Notes: generated by a model from the letters alone, not told the origin. Positions 15,321 through 23,856 are shown, numbered from the stretch's first letter. The stretch: DNA of 56,945 nucleotides from an uncultured Clostridia bacterium (GCA_945829235.1 CALZUA010000020.1:1-56945), one strand, 5' to 3'. Numbers and translations are program-made.

Positions 15321-16928
15321 ATGAAAAAAATCATAAAAGCGGTATCTGCCGTGCTTTTGTTGGCGGGAATAACGGGCTGTTCGCGGATACCCGACTATTC
15401 GGGAATTGCGGATTTGCCGAGCGAAAGTACCGACTCCGAGCAGTCGTCCGCCGAAATTTCGCAGATTTCGGACAAATTTTCCACGTCTGATTACACAGTC
15501 ATTAAGCAGAAATTCCTGTCCAAGCTCAACGCAGAGGGCGGTGTTTTTGAGGACGCTTCGGAGCGCACGGACGGTGAATTTGACGGAAAAGGCTTTCTCT
15601 CGTTCAAGGAGGGCGGGCGGCTCACGCATATTGTCAACGCGAACACGCCCCAGCTCTATCGCGTAATCATCTCGGCGCGTTCGCAGAGCGGCGCGGCGGT
15701 GAAGCTGTACGTCAAGAAAAAGGCGGAGGGCGTGATTTACATTCCCGCGGCAAAGGACGCGAACGCTGAATTCGGTTATTGCTCGGTGGACTCGATTTAC
15801 CTGACGAGCGGCGCGAACACGCTGGATTTTGTTGTGGAAAAGGGAACTGCGGATATCGATTATATTTTGGTTGAAAACTCGGACGCGGTGAGCGCGGATT
15901 GCTATCGCGTGGGAACTTCTGCGGTCAGCCCCTCGGCAAGTCTTGAAACAGTCGGCGTGATGAAGTACCTCTCGGAGATTTACGGGAGCGGTGTTCTCGC
16001 CGCGGCAAACGTTTCTCTCGGAACAAACGCGGAGATTGACGCGGTTTACAAGGCAACGGGGCGTTATCCCGCAATCCGCACAAGTGAGCTTGCTTATGCA
16101 ACGCTTGATATCGAGGATTACGCGGAGAAGCTGAAAAAAGATGTTGGTCTTGCACTTGATTGGGGGAAATCGGGCGGGATTGTGTCGTACAAATGGCATT
16201 GGTTTTCGCCGAACACAAAGCGCTCGGTGGACGCGGGCGCGTTTGATATGGAAGAAGCGCTCGCCGTGAAAAATCTCGATGAGGTTGCGCTTATGGACGC
16301 GGACGAGCTGAAGCTGATGGTCGAGAACAGCTATTTGTCGCCAAATATAATTTCGCTGATAAACGACATCGACAAAATCGCGGCGGTGCTCAAACAGTTC
16401 GGTGACGCGAAAATCCCCGTGATTTTCGAGCCTGTCCCGAACGCAGACGCGGGAATTTATTGGTGGGGCGACAACGCGGAGTGCCACGGGAAGCTGTATC
16501 GGTTGATTTTCGACAGACTTTGCCGATACCACAAGCTGACGAATTTGATTTGGGTGTGGAGCGGCAGTAGCGAGGAATTTTTCCCGGGAACAAGATACTG
16601 CGATATCATCGGACAAAGCATTTTCGAGAACTCAAACTCGTCTTTTGCGGGAAGATTTTCGGCGCTCTCGGAAACCTTTTCGACAAGAAAACCGATTTGC
16701 GCGACCTCGCGGGACGTGCTCCCGAGCGCGGATTTGATGAAGCGCGACAACGCTTTGTGGCTCTGGAGCGCGCTTGAAAGCGGGAAATACGTTATCAAGG
16801 AGAACGGGCAGTTTTCTGCGGAATTTAACTCGTTATCCTCGCTCAACAACGCCTACAACAGCTCGCTGTTCATCACGCGTGACGAGCTCCCCGATTTAGC
16901 GAAATACGCGCTCGGTGATTTATCTTAA
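15321..16928 (+). CDS. Lipoprotein with CBM35-like and GH26-like domains, catalytic Glu residues apparently lost
   Basis: The signal peptide ends in a lipobox (AGITGCS, Cys at about 20), so the protein is anchored outside the membrane. A beta-rich module at about 60-190, ending GANTLDFVVEKGTADIDYILVE, looks like a CBM35/CBM6 carbohydrate-binding domain. Residues about 200-530 follow the GH26 (beta-mannanase) barrel: GGIVSYKWHWF, then PVIFEPVPNADAGIYWWG, NLIWVWSGSS, and KPICATSRDVLPSADL. In active GH26 enzymes the second stretch reads PLHE and the last carries a TE; here both glutamates are replaced (N in PVPNA, S in CATSR). It may therefore bind rather than cut polysaccharide. It follows the FtsA-like gene by 10 bases and ends at a terminator. 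Confidence 0.78.
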   Translation: MKKIIKAVSAVLLLAGITGCSRIPDYSGIADLPSESTDSEQSSAEISQISDKFSTSDYTVIKQKFLSKLNAEGGVFEDASERTDGEFDGKGFLSFKEGGRLTHIVNANTPQLYRVIISARSQSGAAVKLYVKKKAEGVIYIPAAKDANAEFGYCSVDSIYLTSGANTLDFVVEKGTADIDYILVENSDAVSADCYRVGTSAVSPSASLETVGVMKYLSEIYGSGVLAAANVSLGTNAEIDAVYKATGRYPAIRTSELAYATLDIEDYAEKLKKDVGLALDWGKSGGIVSYKWHWFSPNTKRSVDAGAFDMEEALAVKNLDEVALMDADELKLMVENSYLSPNIISLINDIDKIAAVLKQFGDAKIPVIFEPVPNADAGIYWWGDNAECHGKLYRLIFDRLCRYHKLTNLIWVWSGSSEEFFPGTRYCDIIGQSIFENSNSSFAGRFSALSETFSTRKPICATSRDVLPSADLMKRDNALWLWSALESGKYVIKENGQFSAEFNSLSSLNNAYNSSLFITRDELPDLAKYALGDLS

Positions 16929-16945
16929 CTGAAATTAAACATAAC

Positions 16946-16985
16946 GAAAACCGTCGATAACAGCTCGACGGTTTTCCTTTTTTTG
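16946..16985 (+). terminator. Rho-independent terminator of the NUDIX-to-lipoprotein block
   Basis: AAAACCGTCGA (16947-16957) pairs perfectly with TCGACGGTTTT (16965-16975); a T-rich tail follows. Confidence 0.85.
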
Positions 16986-17041
16986 ACAAAAATAATTACA
17001 TAAAAAATGCGCAAAATACTGCAAGAAAGCGAGGTAATCGA

Positions 17042-17488
17042 ATGTCGAATAAAATCAGAGAGCGGCAAAACGCGGAAATTCTGCAAGCGGTTTACCGCAA
17101 TTCGCAGATGGCTTATGAAGCGTCGTCGGACGTTTTGAAGCATTGCAAGAACAATATGCTGTTTCGGGAGATAAACCGCGAGAAGGAGCGTTACAAAAAC
17201 ATTGCCGAGCAAGCGAAAAACGAGCTTGTGAAGCGGAACGAGGTTGCCGAGGAGGTTACGCCGCTCGGGAAGATAATGTCGAAGATGGGGATTGCGATGA
17301 AGACGGCGGCAAATCAGAGCGGGCATAATATCGCGAAAATTATGGTGCGGGGGACTACAATGGGGATTATCGATATGCAACACGCCGTTAACCGTTCCCA
17401 CAACGCCGACCCGAGGATAAAGGAGAGTGCCGAGCGGCTTTTGCAACGCGAGCAGGAGTATTGCGAGAGCTTGAAGAAGTATTTATGA
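17042..17488 (+). CDS. Small helical protein of unknown function
   Basis: The 148-residue protein starts at ATG 17042 behind GAGG. It is almost entirely helical and charged, with no signal peptide or membrane segment. The pattern (RQNAEILQAVYRNSQMAYEA, then a second helix with many Glu/Lys, a middle segment MGIAMKTAANQSGHNIAKIMVRGTTMG, and a last helix ending in QREQEYCESLKKYL) suggests a four-helix bundle of the DUF2383/ferritin-like kind, without obvious di-iron ligands. I do not recognise a function. It stands alone after a terminator and is followed by the multi-hairpin element. Confidence 0.75.
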   Translation: MSNKIRERQNAEILQAVYRNSQMAYEASSDVLKHCKNNMLFREINREKERYKNIAEQAKNELVKRNEVAEEVTPLGKIMSKMGIAMKTAANQSGHNIAKIMVRGTTMGIIDMQHAVNRSHNADPRIKESAERLLQREQEYCESLKKYL

Positions 17489-17600
17489 GGACAAGACCGT
17501 TGGCTGAGCACATTCCGTGTGATATAAAAGCGGGCAGGGGTAAATCGGCGCATAGCCCTGTTTCTTGCGAGGAAAATACACCAAAGCTATAATTTTTTGC

Positions 17601-18085
17601 GCGAAGCAAAAAAAGTTTTCGGTCAAGCCTTTTTTAAAAGGCTTGTGGGGCGTGGGGCAAAGCCCCACACTAGAGCGCGGAGCGCGACCACTCGCGGCGA
17701 AGCCGCGCCACTCGGCACGAAGTGCCACCACCGGAGCGAAGCGACAAAATCAAAAAAGAACGCTTTTGCCTTCTTCTAATCAGCAAACCGACTTATCCTC
17801 TAGTTCGCGACCATTGCCAATTTTTTTTGCGAACGAAAAAAAATTCGCAAATCACATTAAACAAACTCATCTTAACAGGCGGGTGCAGTCACGCCGAACA
17901 AACCCGAGATTATCTCTTTCAACGGGGCGTGACTGCACCCGCGCATTTTCGCCGGTTCGATGCCGGCGAAAATGCAAACACCTCTCACAAATTTTGTTCC
18001 AACCAACAGACTTCGCATCGTGAAAGCGATTTTTCGGGTTCGATGCCCGAAAAATCGCAAAAACTCTCCACAAAGCAGGTCCCAA
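17601..18085 (+). repeat. Multi-hairpin dispersed element, copy 1
   Basis: A gene-free stretch of about 485 bases that aligns over most of its length with 38871-38435 on the opposite strand. In order it shows GCGAAGC-A-rich text, hairpin 1 (17625-17644), a mini-hairpin array (17652-17745), an A/T hairpin (17819-17845), a long 17-bp stem (17879-17895 with 17926-17942), hairpin 17943-17975 and hairpin 18026-18058. The last two have perfect 13-bp stems and the same TTCGATG loop. Flanking text TTCGCGACCATTGCCAA and CTTAACAGGCGGGTGCAG is conserved between copies. Confidence 0.8.
17652..17745 (+). repeat. Array of mini-hairpins with GAA-type loops
   Basis: Consecutive short palindromes with different stems but a common three-base loop: GTGGGGC-AAA-GCCCCAC, GCGC-GGA-GCGC, CGCGGC-GAA-GCCGCG, GGCAC-GAA-GTGCC, and a weaker GC-GAA-GC. 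They are spaced by CCACT-like linkers at about 20-base intervals. Stem sequences differ while pairing is kept. Confidence 0.75.
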
Positions 18086-18096
18086 GTGACACAAAC

Positions 18097-18126
18097 CAAA
18101 CCCCGCTCTTTTGACAAGCGGGGTTT
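18097..18126 (-). terminator. Terminator of the greA-lysS block (minus strand)
   Basis: AAACCCCGCT pairs with AGCGGGGTTT just downstream of the stop at 18130; a T-rich stretch follows on the minus strand. Confidence 0.7.
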
Positions 18127-18129
18127 AAA

Positions 18130-18897
18130 TTATTTCGGATTTACAATATTCCCATCAACGATATTTTTCAGAACAATCAAAGCTCTTTCACGGCGTTCGA
18201 TGGCATTTTTGTCCTGACCTACGGAGTTGGCAGGCAGTTCACGAACGCTGAGAAGCGCGTCCTCGGCGAAATCCAAGCCTGTTTTCGAGCAAATCACGCC
18301 TGTTTCGTTGTAAAGGATTTCGGCTGGGAAATTGCCCGAGAGGTTGGAGAAAAACTCGTAGCTGGAGCCGGAGAAGTGCTCCGGAATATAGTCGGAGATG
18401 AAGCCCTTGTCGCAGATTACGAGCGGTCGTTTGAACAATTTGATTTCGGTCGAGAGCTTTTGCCGTTCAACATCGGAGTACTGCGTCACATCGTCCTCAA
18501 GCGACAAATCGATGGTTTGAATGCTGACGTGAACCTTTCCGTTACCGTCAAAATCGGGGCAGTACATCTCAAGCGTTTCCTCGATAACGTTAGTTTTCGC
18601 GAGCAACTCGGTGTTTTCATTTGTGACGATAACCATTATCTCGATATCAGCTTTTTCTCGCGTGAGAATTTGCACAACGAGAAAAACAACCAGCGCCGCC
18701 GCCAAAAATGCGGGAATGAGAAACCACTTGTTCTGATAGAAGAAATTCGAGATTTTCTTCCAGCCGCGCGGCTTCTCGTACTTCGGCGGTGCGGCTTCGG
18801 GGATAATTTCGCTCTCCTCGATAATGCCCTGCTTCATCTTGAGCAGTTCCAGCTTTTCCTTGCGGAGTTTTTCTTCTTCCTGTTGACTATTTGCCAT
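18130..18897 (-). CDS. Single-pass membrane protein of unknown function
   Basis: The 255-residue protein has a charged N-terminal coil (residues 1-45), a basic stretch (PRGWKKISNFFYQNKW), one transmembrane helix at about 58-80, and an extracytoplasmic domain of about 175 residues (type II topology inferred). The outer domain has the alternating hydrophobic pattern of a mixed alpha/beta fold but no motif I know. It begins 3 bases after the lysS stop, with GAGGA upstream, and ends at a terminator, so it is the last gene of the lysS transcript. Function unknown. Confidence 0.72.
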   Translation of the reverse strand: MANSQQEEEKLRKEKLELLKMKQGIIEESEIIPEAAPPKYEKPRGWKKISNFFYQNKWFLIPAFLAAALVVFLVVQILTREKADIEIMVIVTNENTELLAKTNVIEETLEMYCPDFDGNGKVHVSIQTIDLSLEDDVTQYSDVERQKLSTEIKLFKRPLVICDKGFISDYIPEHFSGSSYEFFSNLSGNFPAEILYNETGVICSKTGLDFAEDALLSVRELPANSVGQDKNAIERRERALIVLKNIVDGNIVNPK

Positions 18898-18900
18898 AAA

Positions 18901-20409
18901 TCAGTGAATCCTCATTGTCGGGAACAACAAAACATCTCTGATGCTCGCTGAGTCTGTCAATAGCATAACAAGTCTGTCCAGACCGAAGCCCAGACCTGCT
19001 GTCGGCGGCAAACCGTATTCCAGCGCGGTGACGAAATCCTCGTCAACCTGCGCGTCGTTTCCGCCCTGCGCGCGCTTTGCCTCAACCTGTTTTACGAAGC
19101 GTTCCTTTTGGTCAATCGGGTCATTCAGCTCGGAGAACGCATTTCCGAACTCCATACCGTTGATGAAGTACTCAAAACGCTCGGTGAACGCGGGGAACTC
19201 GGGCTTTCTCTTTGCAAGCGGCGAGTTTTCCACAGGGTAATCGTAGATAATCGTCGGCTGAATGAGCTTGTCCTCGACAAATTCCTCGAAGAACGCGATA
19301 AGCACATCGCCCTTTGTGGACTTGTCGGTGATTTCCTCAACGCCCTTTTCCTTTGCGCAGGCTCTTGCCGCGGCATCGTCCGCCCAGTCGTTGTAGTCAA
19401 CGCCGGCGTACTTCTTGACCGCTTCAATCATTGTAAGACGCTCCCACGGCTTTCCGACAGCGATTTCCTTGCCCTGATAAGGCACGGTATCGGTTCCGCA
19501 GACGTTGAGCGTAACGGTTCTGTACAAATCCTCGATTAAATCCATCATCTGGAAATAGTTGATGTAAGCCTGATACATTTCAATAGTGGTGAACTCGGGG
19601 TTGTGGGAGCTGTCCATACCCTCGTTGCGGAAAATTCTGCCGACCTCGTACACCTTGTCGAAACCGCCGACAATCAGCCGCTTTAAGTACAGCTCGGTTT
19701 CAATACGCAGATACATATCGATATCGAGCGCGTTGTGGTGCGTTTTAAACGGGCGAGCCGCCGCGCCGATTTCCAGCGGGAGCAAAACAGGCGTATCAAC
19801 CTCGACATAGCCGTGACCGTCGAGGAATTTTCTGATTTCGGAAATTATGCGAGAGCGCTTTACGAACACGTCCTTGACCTCGGGATTTGCGATTAAGTCA
19901 AGATAACGCTTGCGGTAACGTTCCTCCTTATCCTTCAGACCGTGCCATTTCTCGGGCAACGGGAGCAGTGACTTGGACAAGAGCTTGATTTCGGTTGCGT
20001 GAACGGAGATCTCGCCCATTTTTGTGCGGAAAACCTTGCCCTTGACACCGATGATATCGCCGATATCCCACTTCTTGAAATCAGCGTAATCGTCCTCGCC
20101 AACATCGTCCTTGCGAACATAAATCTGCATTCTGTCGGAAGCGTCGCGGATATCGAGAAAGCTTGCCTTTCCCATAATACGGCGCGTCATCATTCTTCCC
20201 GCGACAACAACGTCCTGATTTTCAAGCTCCTCAAAACGCTCGCGGATTTCCGCATTATATATATCGACAGGGAACTGAGTTATCGTATAGGGGTCCTTGC
20301 CCGCTTCCTTGAGAGCGGCGAGCTTTTCAAGGCGAACTCTGTGCTGTTCGTCAAGCTCCTCTTGGGTTACTTCCTTTGTTTCCTCATTCTGATTTGTTTC
20401 GTTAGCCAT
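18901..20409 (-). CDS. lysS: Lysyl-tRNA synthetase, class II
   Basis: Charges tRNA-Lys with lysine. The 502-residue protein has the N-terminal OB-fold anticodon-binding domain (VAGRMMTRRIMGKASFLDIRD) and the class II core: motif 1 around FLDGHGYVEVDTPVL, motif 2 RIFRNEGMDSSHNPEFTTIE, and motif 3 GLGFGLDRLVMLL. Length is typical. Its start lies 3 bases after the greA stop, a common greA-lysS arrangement in Firmicutes, and its ribosome site (GAGG) lies inside the end of greA. Confidence 0.98.
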   Translation of the reverse strand: MANETNQNEETKEVTQEELDEQHRVRLEKLAALKEAGKDPYTITQFPVDIYNAEIRERFEELENQDVVVAGRMMTRRIMGKASFLDIRDASDRMQIYVRKDDVGEDDYADFKKWDIGDIIGVKGKVFRTKMGEISVHATEIKLLSKSLLPLPEKWHGLKDKEERYRKRYLDLIANPEVKDVFVKRSRIISEIRKFLDGHGYVEVDTPVLLPLEIGAAARPFKTHHNALDIDMYLRIETELYLKRLIVGGFDKVYEVGRIFRNEGMDSSHNPEFTTIEMYQAYINYFQMMDLIEDLYRTVTLNVCGTDTVPYQGKEIAVGKPWERLTMIEAVKKYAGVDYNDWADDAAARACAKEKGVEEITDKSTKGDVLIAFFEEFVEDKLIQPTIIYDYPVENSPLAKRKPEFPAFTERFEYFINGMEFGNAFSELNDPIDQKERFVKQVEAKRAQGGNDAQVDEDFVTALEYGLPPTAGLGFGLDRLVMLLTDSASIRDVLLFPTMRIH

Positions 20410-20412
20410 TTT

Positions 20413-20901
20413 TTATTCCTCGCCATCTTTCTTTATTTCCATAATCTTAAACTTTTCGATACCGTCGGGAGTTTCCACATCAACCTCATCGCCTACTCTG
20501 TGACCGATAAGAGCGGCGCCGATAGGACTTTCATCGGACATTTTTCCGTGGTTGATATCAGCTTCCTTTGTGCCGACAATTTTGAACTCAAGCTCCTCAT
20601 CCATTTCAACGTCATAGAGCTTAACCGTGATACCTATACCAACCTTTTCCGTGGAGATATCGTCGTCATCGATAACCTGCGCGTGAGCGAGAGTTGCCTC
20701 GATTTCGGCAATTCTGGACTCGATGATACCCTGTTCGTTTTTCGCTTCATCGTACTCACTGTTCTCAGACAAGTCGCCGAAAGAGAGCGCGACCTTGATT
20801 TTCTCGGCAACCTCGCGGCGGCGAACGGAGCGAAGCTCGTTAAGCTCGTTTTTGAGCTGTTCCTCACCCTTGCGGGTTAAAACTGTAATAGGCTTGTTCA
20901 T
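20413..20901 (-). CDS. greA: Transcription elongation factor GreA
   Basis: GreA rescues stalled RNA polymerase by stimulating transcript cleavage through its secondary channel. The 162 residues have the N-terminal coiled coil with the tip acids (FGDLSENSEYDEAKNEQ, including the catalytic Asp/Glu pair) and the C-terminal FKBP-like domain with DESPIGAALIGHRVGDEV. Start ATG 20901 has GGAGG. It is followed immediately by lysS. Confidence 0.97.
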   Translation of the reverse strand: MNKPITVLTRKGEEQLKNELNELRSVRRREVAEKIKVALSFGDLSENSEYDEAKNEQGIIESRIAEIEATLAHAQVIDDDDISTEKVGIGITVKLYDVEMDEELEFKIVGTKEADINHGKMSDESPIGAALIGHRVGDEVDVETPDGIEKFKIMEIKKDGEE

Positions 20902-20994
20902 AATAGTTGTTCCTCCAAATTATTTTTTGTCAAAAGCCGAAAACCGGCAATTCATCGCGGTTTCAAGTGATAAATTGCGCGGATATCGGACTAT

Positions 20995-22212
20995 TTATTC
21001 ACTGGTTTCGGGAGCAGGCGCTGCCGGAGTGAGAATTTCGACAGCTTTCTGCAACTGCGAGTCGTTTTCACGGGAAACGTTATCAAGAGTTGTACCCGCG
21101 GGAAGCTCGGTTACATAGTCGGGTTTCAGCCCAACTCCATCGTAAGACGCGGATTTTGACGGGATAATCTTAGCGTTGGAGATTGTGAGCGCGGTACCGT
21201 CGGGGAAGCCGTAGGTGCCTTGAATAACCGCTTTTCCGTAGGTTTGCGTGCCGATAAGGAGCGCGTTTCCTTCATCTCTCAGAGCAACTGTGAAAAGCTC
21301 TGCCGCCGAAGCTGTTCCGCCGTCCACAAGCACCGCCATAGGAACGCTGATATTGCTTGCGGAGTCGGTTTCAATGAGCGTTTTTCTCACGCCGTTTGCG
21401 TATTCGGCTGTTGCGGCAACGCACGCGGGAAGCAACTTGTTGAGCATTGATTTAAGCGGTGCGATAGAACCTCCGCCGTTTTGCCGAACGTCAAGAATAA
21501 GCGCGTTAAGCCCCGAGCTTGTAAGCGAGTTGAGCGCGCCTGCAAATTGCTCAGCGGTTTTGTCGTTAAACGAGGTGATTTTTATATACCCAATGCCGTT
21601 GTCGAGCATTTCGCCGGTAACGGATTCGATATCGATTTGTTGACGGATAAGGCTGACGTTGATTTCCTCACCGCCGCGCAAGAGCTTCATTGTGAGCTTT
21701 GTGCCGATTTCACCCGAGATTTTTTCGAGCGCGGTTTTTTCTTCCATTGTGAGAAGCGATTTACCGTCAATTTCCGTGATAACATCGCCAACTTTTACGC
21801 CGTTGAGATAAGCGGAGCTGTTGGTGTAGACCTTTGTTACCACGAGATAACCCGAGCCGTCCGCTTGAGCCACAAGTCCCGCGCCGCTTACAACGCCGCC
21901 CGAGGTTTGCTGAAGCTCGTAGTAGTTGTTTGCCTCGAGGTAGGACGCGTATTTGTCGCCGATACCGCTTACATAGCCGTTTATGATGCCGTTTTCGATT
22001 GCTTCTTCGCTTATCGAGTTGATGTTGATGTAGTTGTTCTTGACAACAGCATCGATTTCGCGAAGTTTTTCGTACACACCCTCATACTTGTCGGCACTGC
22101 TGATTTTGGAGTTGTAGATGTTGAGCGACACCGTCCAAGTCAAAACGAAGGTGATGGCGCAGCCGATTGCAATCAGACTTATTGCCACGCCCAAAGATAT
22201 TCTTTTATTCAC
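20995..22212 (-). CDS. S41 family C-terminal processing protease (CtpA-like)
   Basis: A membrane-anchored carboxy-terminal processing peptidase. The 405 residues begin with a transmembrane helix (about 8-30), then a PDZ domain at about 110-190 (YLNGVKVGDVITEIDGK), then the S41 core with LDVRQNGGG. The catalytic serine is in GGTASAAE and the catalytic lysine in TYGKAV. Start is GTG 22212 with CGAGG upstream. It follows ftsX by about 27 bases. In many Clostridia a CtpA protease sits with ftsEX and a murein hydrolase; here the hydrolase is missing. Likely involved in regulating cell-wall hydrolases, by inference. Confidence 0.92.
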   Translation of the reverse strand: MNKRISLGVAISLIAIGCAITFVLTWTVSLNIYNSKISSADKYEGVYEKLREIDAVVKNNYININSISEEAIENGIINGYVSGIGDKYASYLEANNYYELQQTSGGVVSGAGLVAQADGSGYLVVTKVYTNSSAYLNGVKVGDVITEIDGKSLLTMEEKTALEKISGEIGTKLTMKLLRGGEEINVSLIRQQIDIESVTGEMLDNGIGYIKITSFNDKTAEQFAGALNSLTSSGLNALILDVRQNGGGSIAPLKSMLNKLLPACVAATAEYANGVRKTLIETDSASNISVPMAVLVDGGTASAAELFTVALRDEGNALLIGTQTYGKAVIQGTYGFPDGTALTISNAKIIPSKSASYDGVGLKPDYVTELPAGTTLDNVSRENDSQLQKAVEILTPAAPAPETSE

Positions 22213-22239
22213 TTTTTTATCCTCGCAAGAATTTGCTAT

Positions 22240-23142
22240 TTAAACTTTCAGATATTTACCCGTGCTGATAACCGTACCGACAGCGCCCAAAATTGCACCG
22301 GCGGCGCAGTTTATGAGAAGCACAAACGTGCTTATGCTGTCGAAGGGAATGAGGTCGAAGAAGCCGAACATTTCCCAAAGCGTGAGGTTGTCGGTGAACA
22401 GCGAGAACACCGAGTCATAGATGAACCAAGTGAGTCCCCAAGCCGCCGCGCCCGAGAGAATACCGATAAACGTTCCCTCAACAAAGAACGGGAGCTTTAT
22501 GAAGCTGTCGGTTGCGCCAACGTATTTCATTATCGAGATTTCGGTTCGGCGTGAGAAAACGCTGGTTCTGATGGTGTTGGAAACCACGACAACGCTCACA
22601 ACAATCAGCGTTACCAAAACCGCGATAATTATTACGGTAAATGTGTTTCTGATATTGATAAGCGCGCCCGCGAAATCGTAGGGAGCTTTGACCTGCTCAA
22701 TTCCGTCAATGCTGGAAATCGCGGTAACCGAGAGCTTGATTTTCGACAAATCCTTTACCCTCACGAGAAACGTTTCGGGAATGGGATTTTCATCGAGATA
22801 AGAAAGAAGCTCGGAGTATTCGCCCATATTCTCCTTGAAGTTTTCAAGACCTTGTTCTTTGGAGATGTATTTGACATCGGTGAGGTTGTCGTTGTTTTCG
22901 AGAATGCCCTGTATTTTTATGCGTTGAGCCTCGGAAACGCCGTCCTTGATGTAGATTGTGATTTCGTTTGTATCCTCGATGTTGCCCATAATGATGTTTA
23001 CGTTCATCAAAATAAGCACGGTCATACTAACCTGCAAAAGGCTTACGAGGAGTATGCTGAACGACGCGAACGACATTATAAAGTTCTTCCAGACGGAAGA
23101 AACGCCTTTTTTGATAAGATAGCTTACATTACTCGTCCTCAT
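22240..23142 (-). CDS. ftsX: Cell division ABC transporter membrane protein FtsX
   Basis: FtsX with FtsE transmits an ATP-driven signal to peptidoglycan hydrolases outside the membrane. The 300 residues have an N-terminal helix (about 23-47), a large extracellular loop (about 50-170) with the usual PIPETFLVRVKD strand, and three more membrane segments (about 172-198, 220-245, 275-298). The MKYVGATDSFIKLPFFVEG stretch before the third membrane helix is diagnostic. Its start overlaps the end of ftsE by 14 bases, with GGAGG upstream. Confidence 0.96.
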   Translation of the reverse strand: MRTSNVSYLIKKGVSSVWKNFIMSFASFSILLVSLLQVSMTVLILMNVNIIMGNIEDTNEITIYIKDGVSEAQRIKIQGILENNDNLTDVKYISKEQGLENFKENMGEYSELLSYLDENPIPETFLVRVKDLSKIKLSVTAISSIDGIEQVKAPYDFAGALINIRNTFTVIIIAVLVTLIVVSVVVVSNTIRTSVFSRRTEISIMKYVGATDSFIKLPFFVEGTFIGILSGAAAWGLTWFIYDSVFSLFTDNLTLWEMFGFFDLIPFDSISTFVLLINCAAGAILGAVGTVISTGKYLKV

Positions 23143-23821
23143 CGGTACCTCCGATAGTTTCGTCGAATGTTATGGAGCCGCCCTCGATGTTGATAATTCT
23201 GCCGCCGAAGTTTCGCACAAGCTCGTGCTCGTGGGTAATCATAACCACGGTTGTCCCGCAACGATTGATTTCCTTCAGCAACCCGACAAGCTCATAGGAA
23301 AGCTCGGGGTCGAGGTTTCCCGTCGGCTCGTCAACGATAAGTAAATTCGGGTCGTTTGCAAGCGCTCTTGCTATGGCAACACGCTGTTGTTCACCGCCCG
23401 AAAGCTCCTTTGTTTTTGCCTTTGCCTTGCCTGCAAGCTCAACGAGATTGAGTACATAAGGCACTCTTTGTCTTATGTATTTGTTGGATTGGTCGGCAAT
23501 TCTGAGAACGAAGGAAACGTTCTCGTACACCGTGTAGTCCTGAATAATCCGAAATTCCTGAAAAACAACTCCGATGGAGCGACGGAATTTGGCGATTTGA
23601 TTTCTTTTCAGTTTGGAGAGATTGTAGCCGTTTACGAAAACTCTGCCCGAGGACGGTTCAAGCTCTCTCATCATAAGTTTCATAAGGGTAGATTTTCCCG
23701 CGCCGCTTTTTCCGACGATGAACACAAATTCACCCTCGTTTATGCGAAGATTAACGTCAACAAGCGCGTCTACACCGTTTGAATAGTGGACGTTGACGTT
23801 TTTCATTTCTACCATTGCCAT
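23129..23821 (-). CDS. ftsE: Cell division ATP-binding protein FtsE
   Basis: Cytosolic ATPase partner of FtsX. The protein shows Walker A GKSGAGKST, Q-loop VVFQEFRI, signature LSGGEQQRVAIARAL, Walker B LLIVDEPTGNLD and the switch His in MITHEHEL. I place the start at ATG 23821 (MAMVEMKNV, 230 residues); ATG 23815 and TTG 23851 are alternatives, and only a loose GGGGG site is seen. A GC hairpin without a T run (23857-23879) lies between the CdaR-type gene and ftsE. Confidence 0.95.
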   Translation of the reverse strand: MAMVEMKNVNVHYSNGVDALVDVNLRINEGEFVFIVGKSGAGKSTLMKLMMRELEPSSGRVFVNGYNLSKLKRNQIAKFRRSIGVVFQEFRIIQDYTVYENVSFVLRIADQSNKYIRQRVPYVLNLVELAGKAKAKTKELSGGEQQRVAIARALANDPNLLIVDEPTGNLDPELSYELVGLLKEINRCGTTVVMITHEHELVRNFGGRIINIEGGSITFDETIGGTDEDE

Positions 23822-23856
23822 TGTAAAATAACCCCCGCTAGTGTAAATCAACCGTA

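Noticed and set aside
15117-16616. Long open frame (499 codons) on the minus strand opposite the GH26-like lipoprotein
   Set aside because: Shadow of the real gene's codon bias; Arg/Cys-rich composition, no ribosome site, no domain.
17565-18023. Plus-strand frame of 152 codons across the multi-hairpin element (and its counterpart 38234-38713 minus)
   Set aside because: Translations of both copies look alike only because the DNA repeats; the frames read through long palindromes, give low-complexity Arg/Ser text and lack ribosome sites.
18026-18058. tRNA T-arm lookalike (GGGTTCGATGCCC)
   Set aside because: No acceptor stem, D-arm or anticodon arm around it; the stem is 13 bp, far longer than a T-arm.
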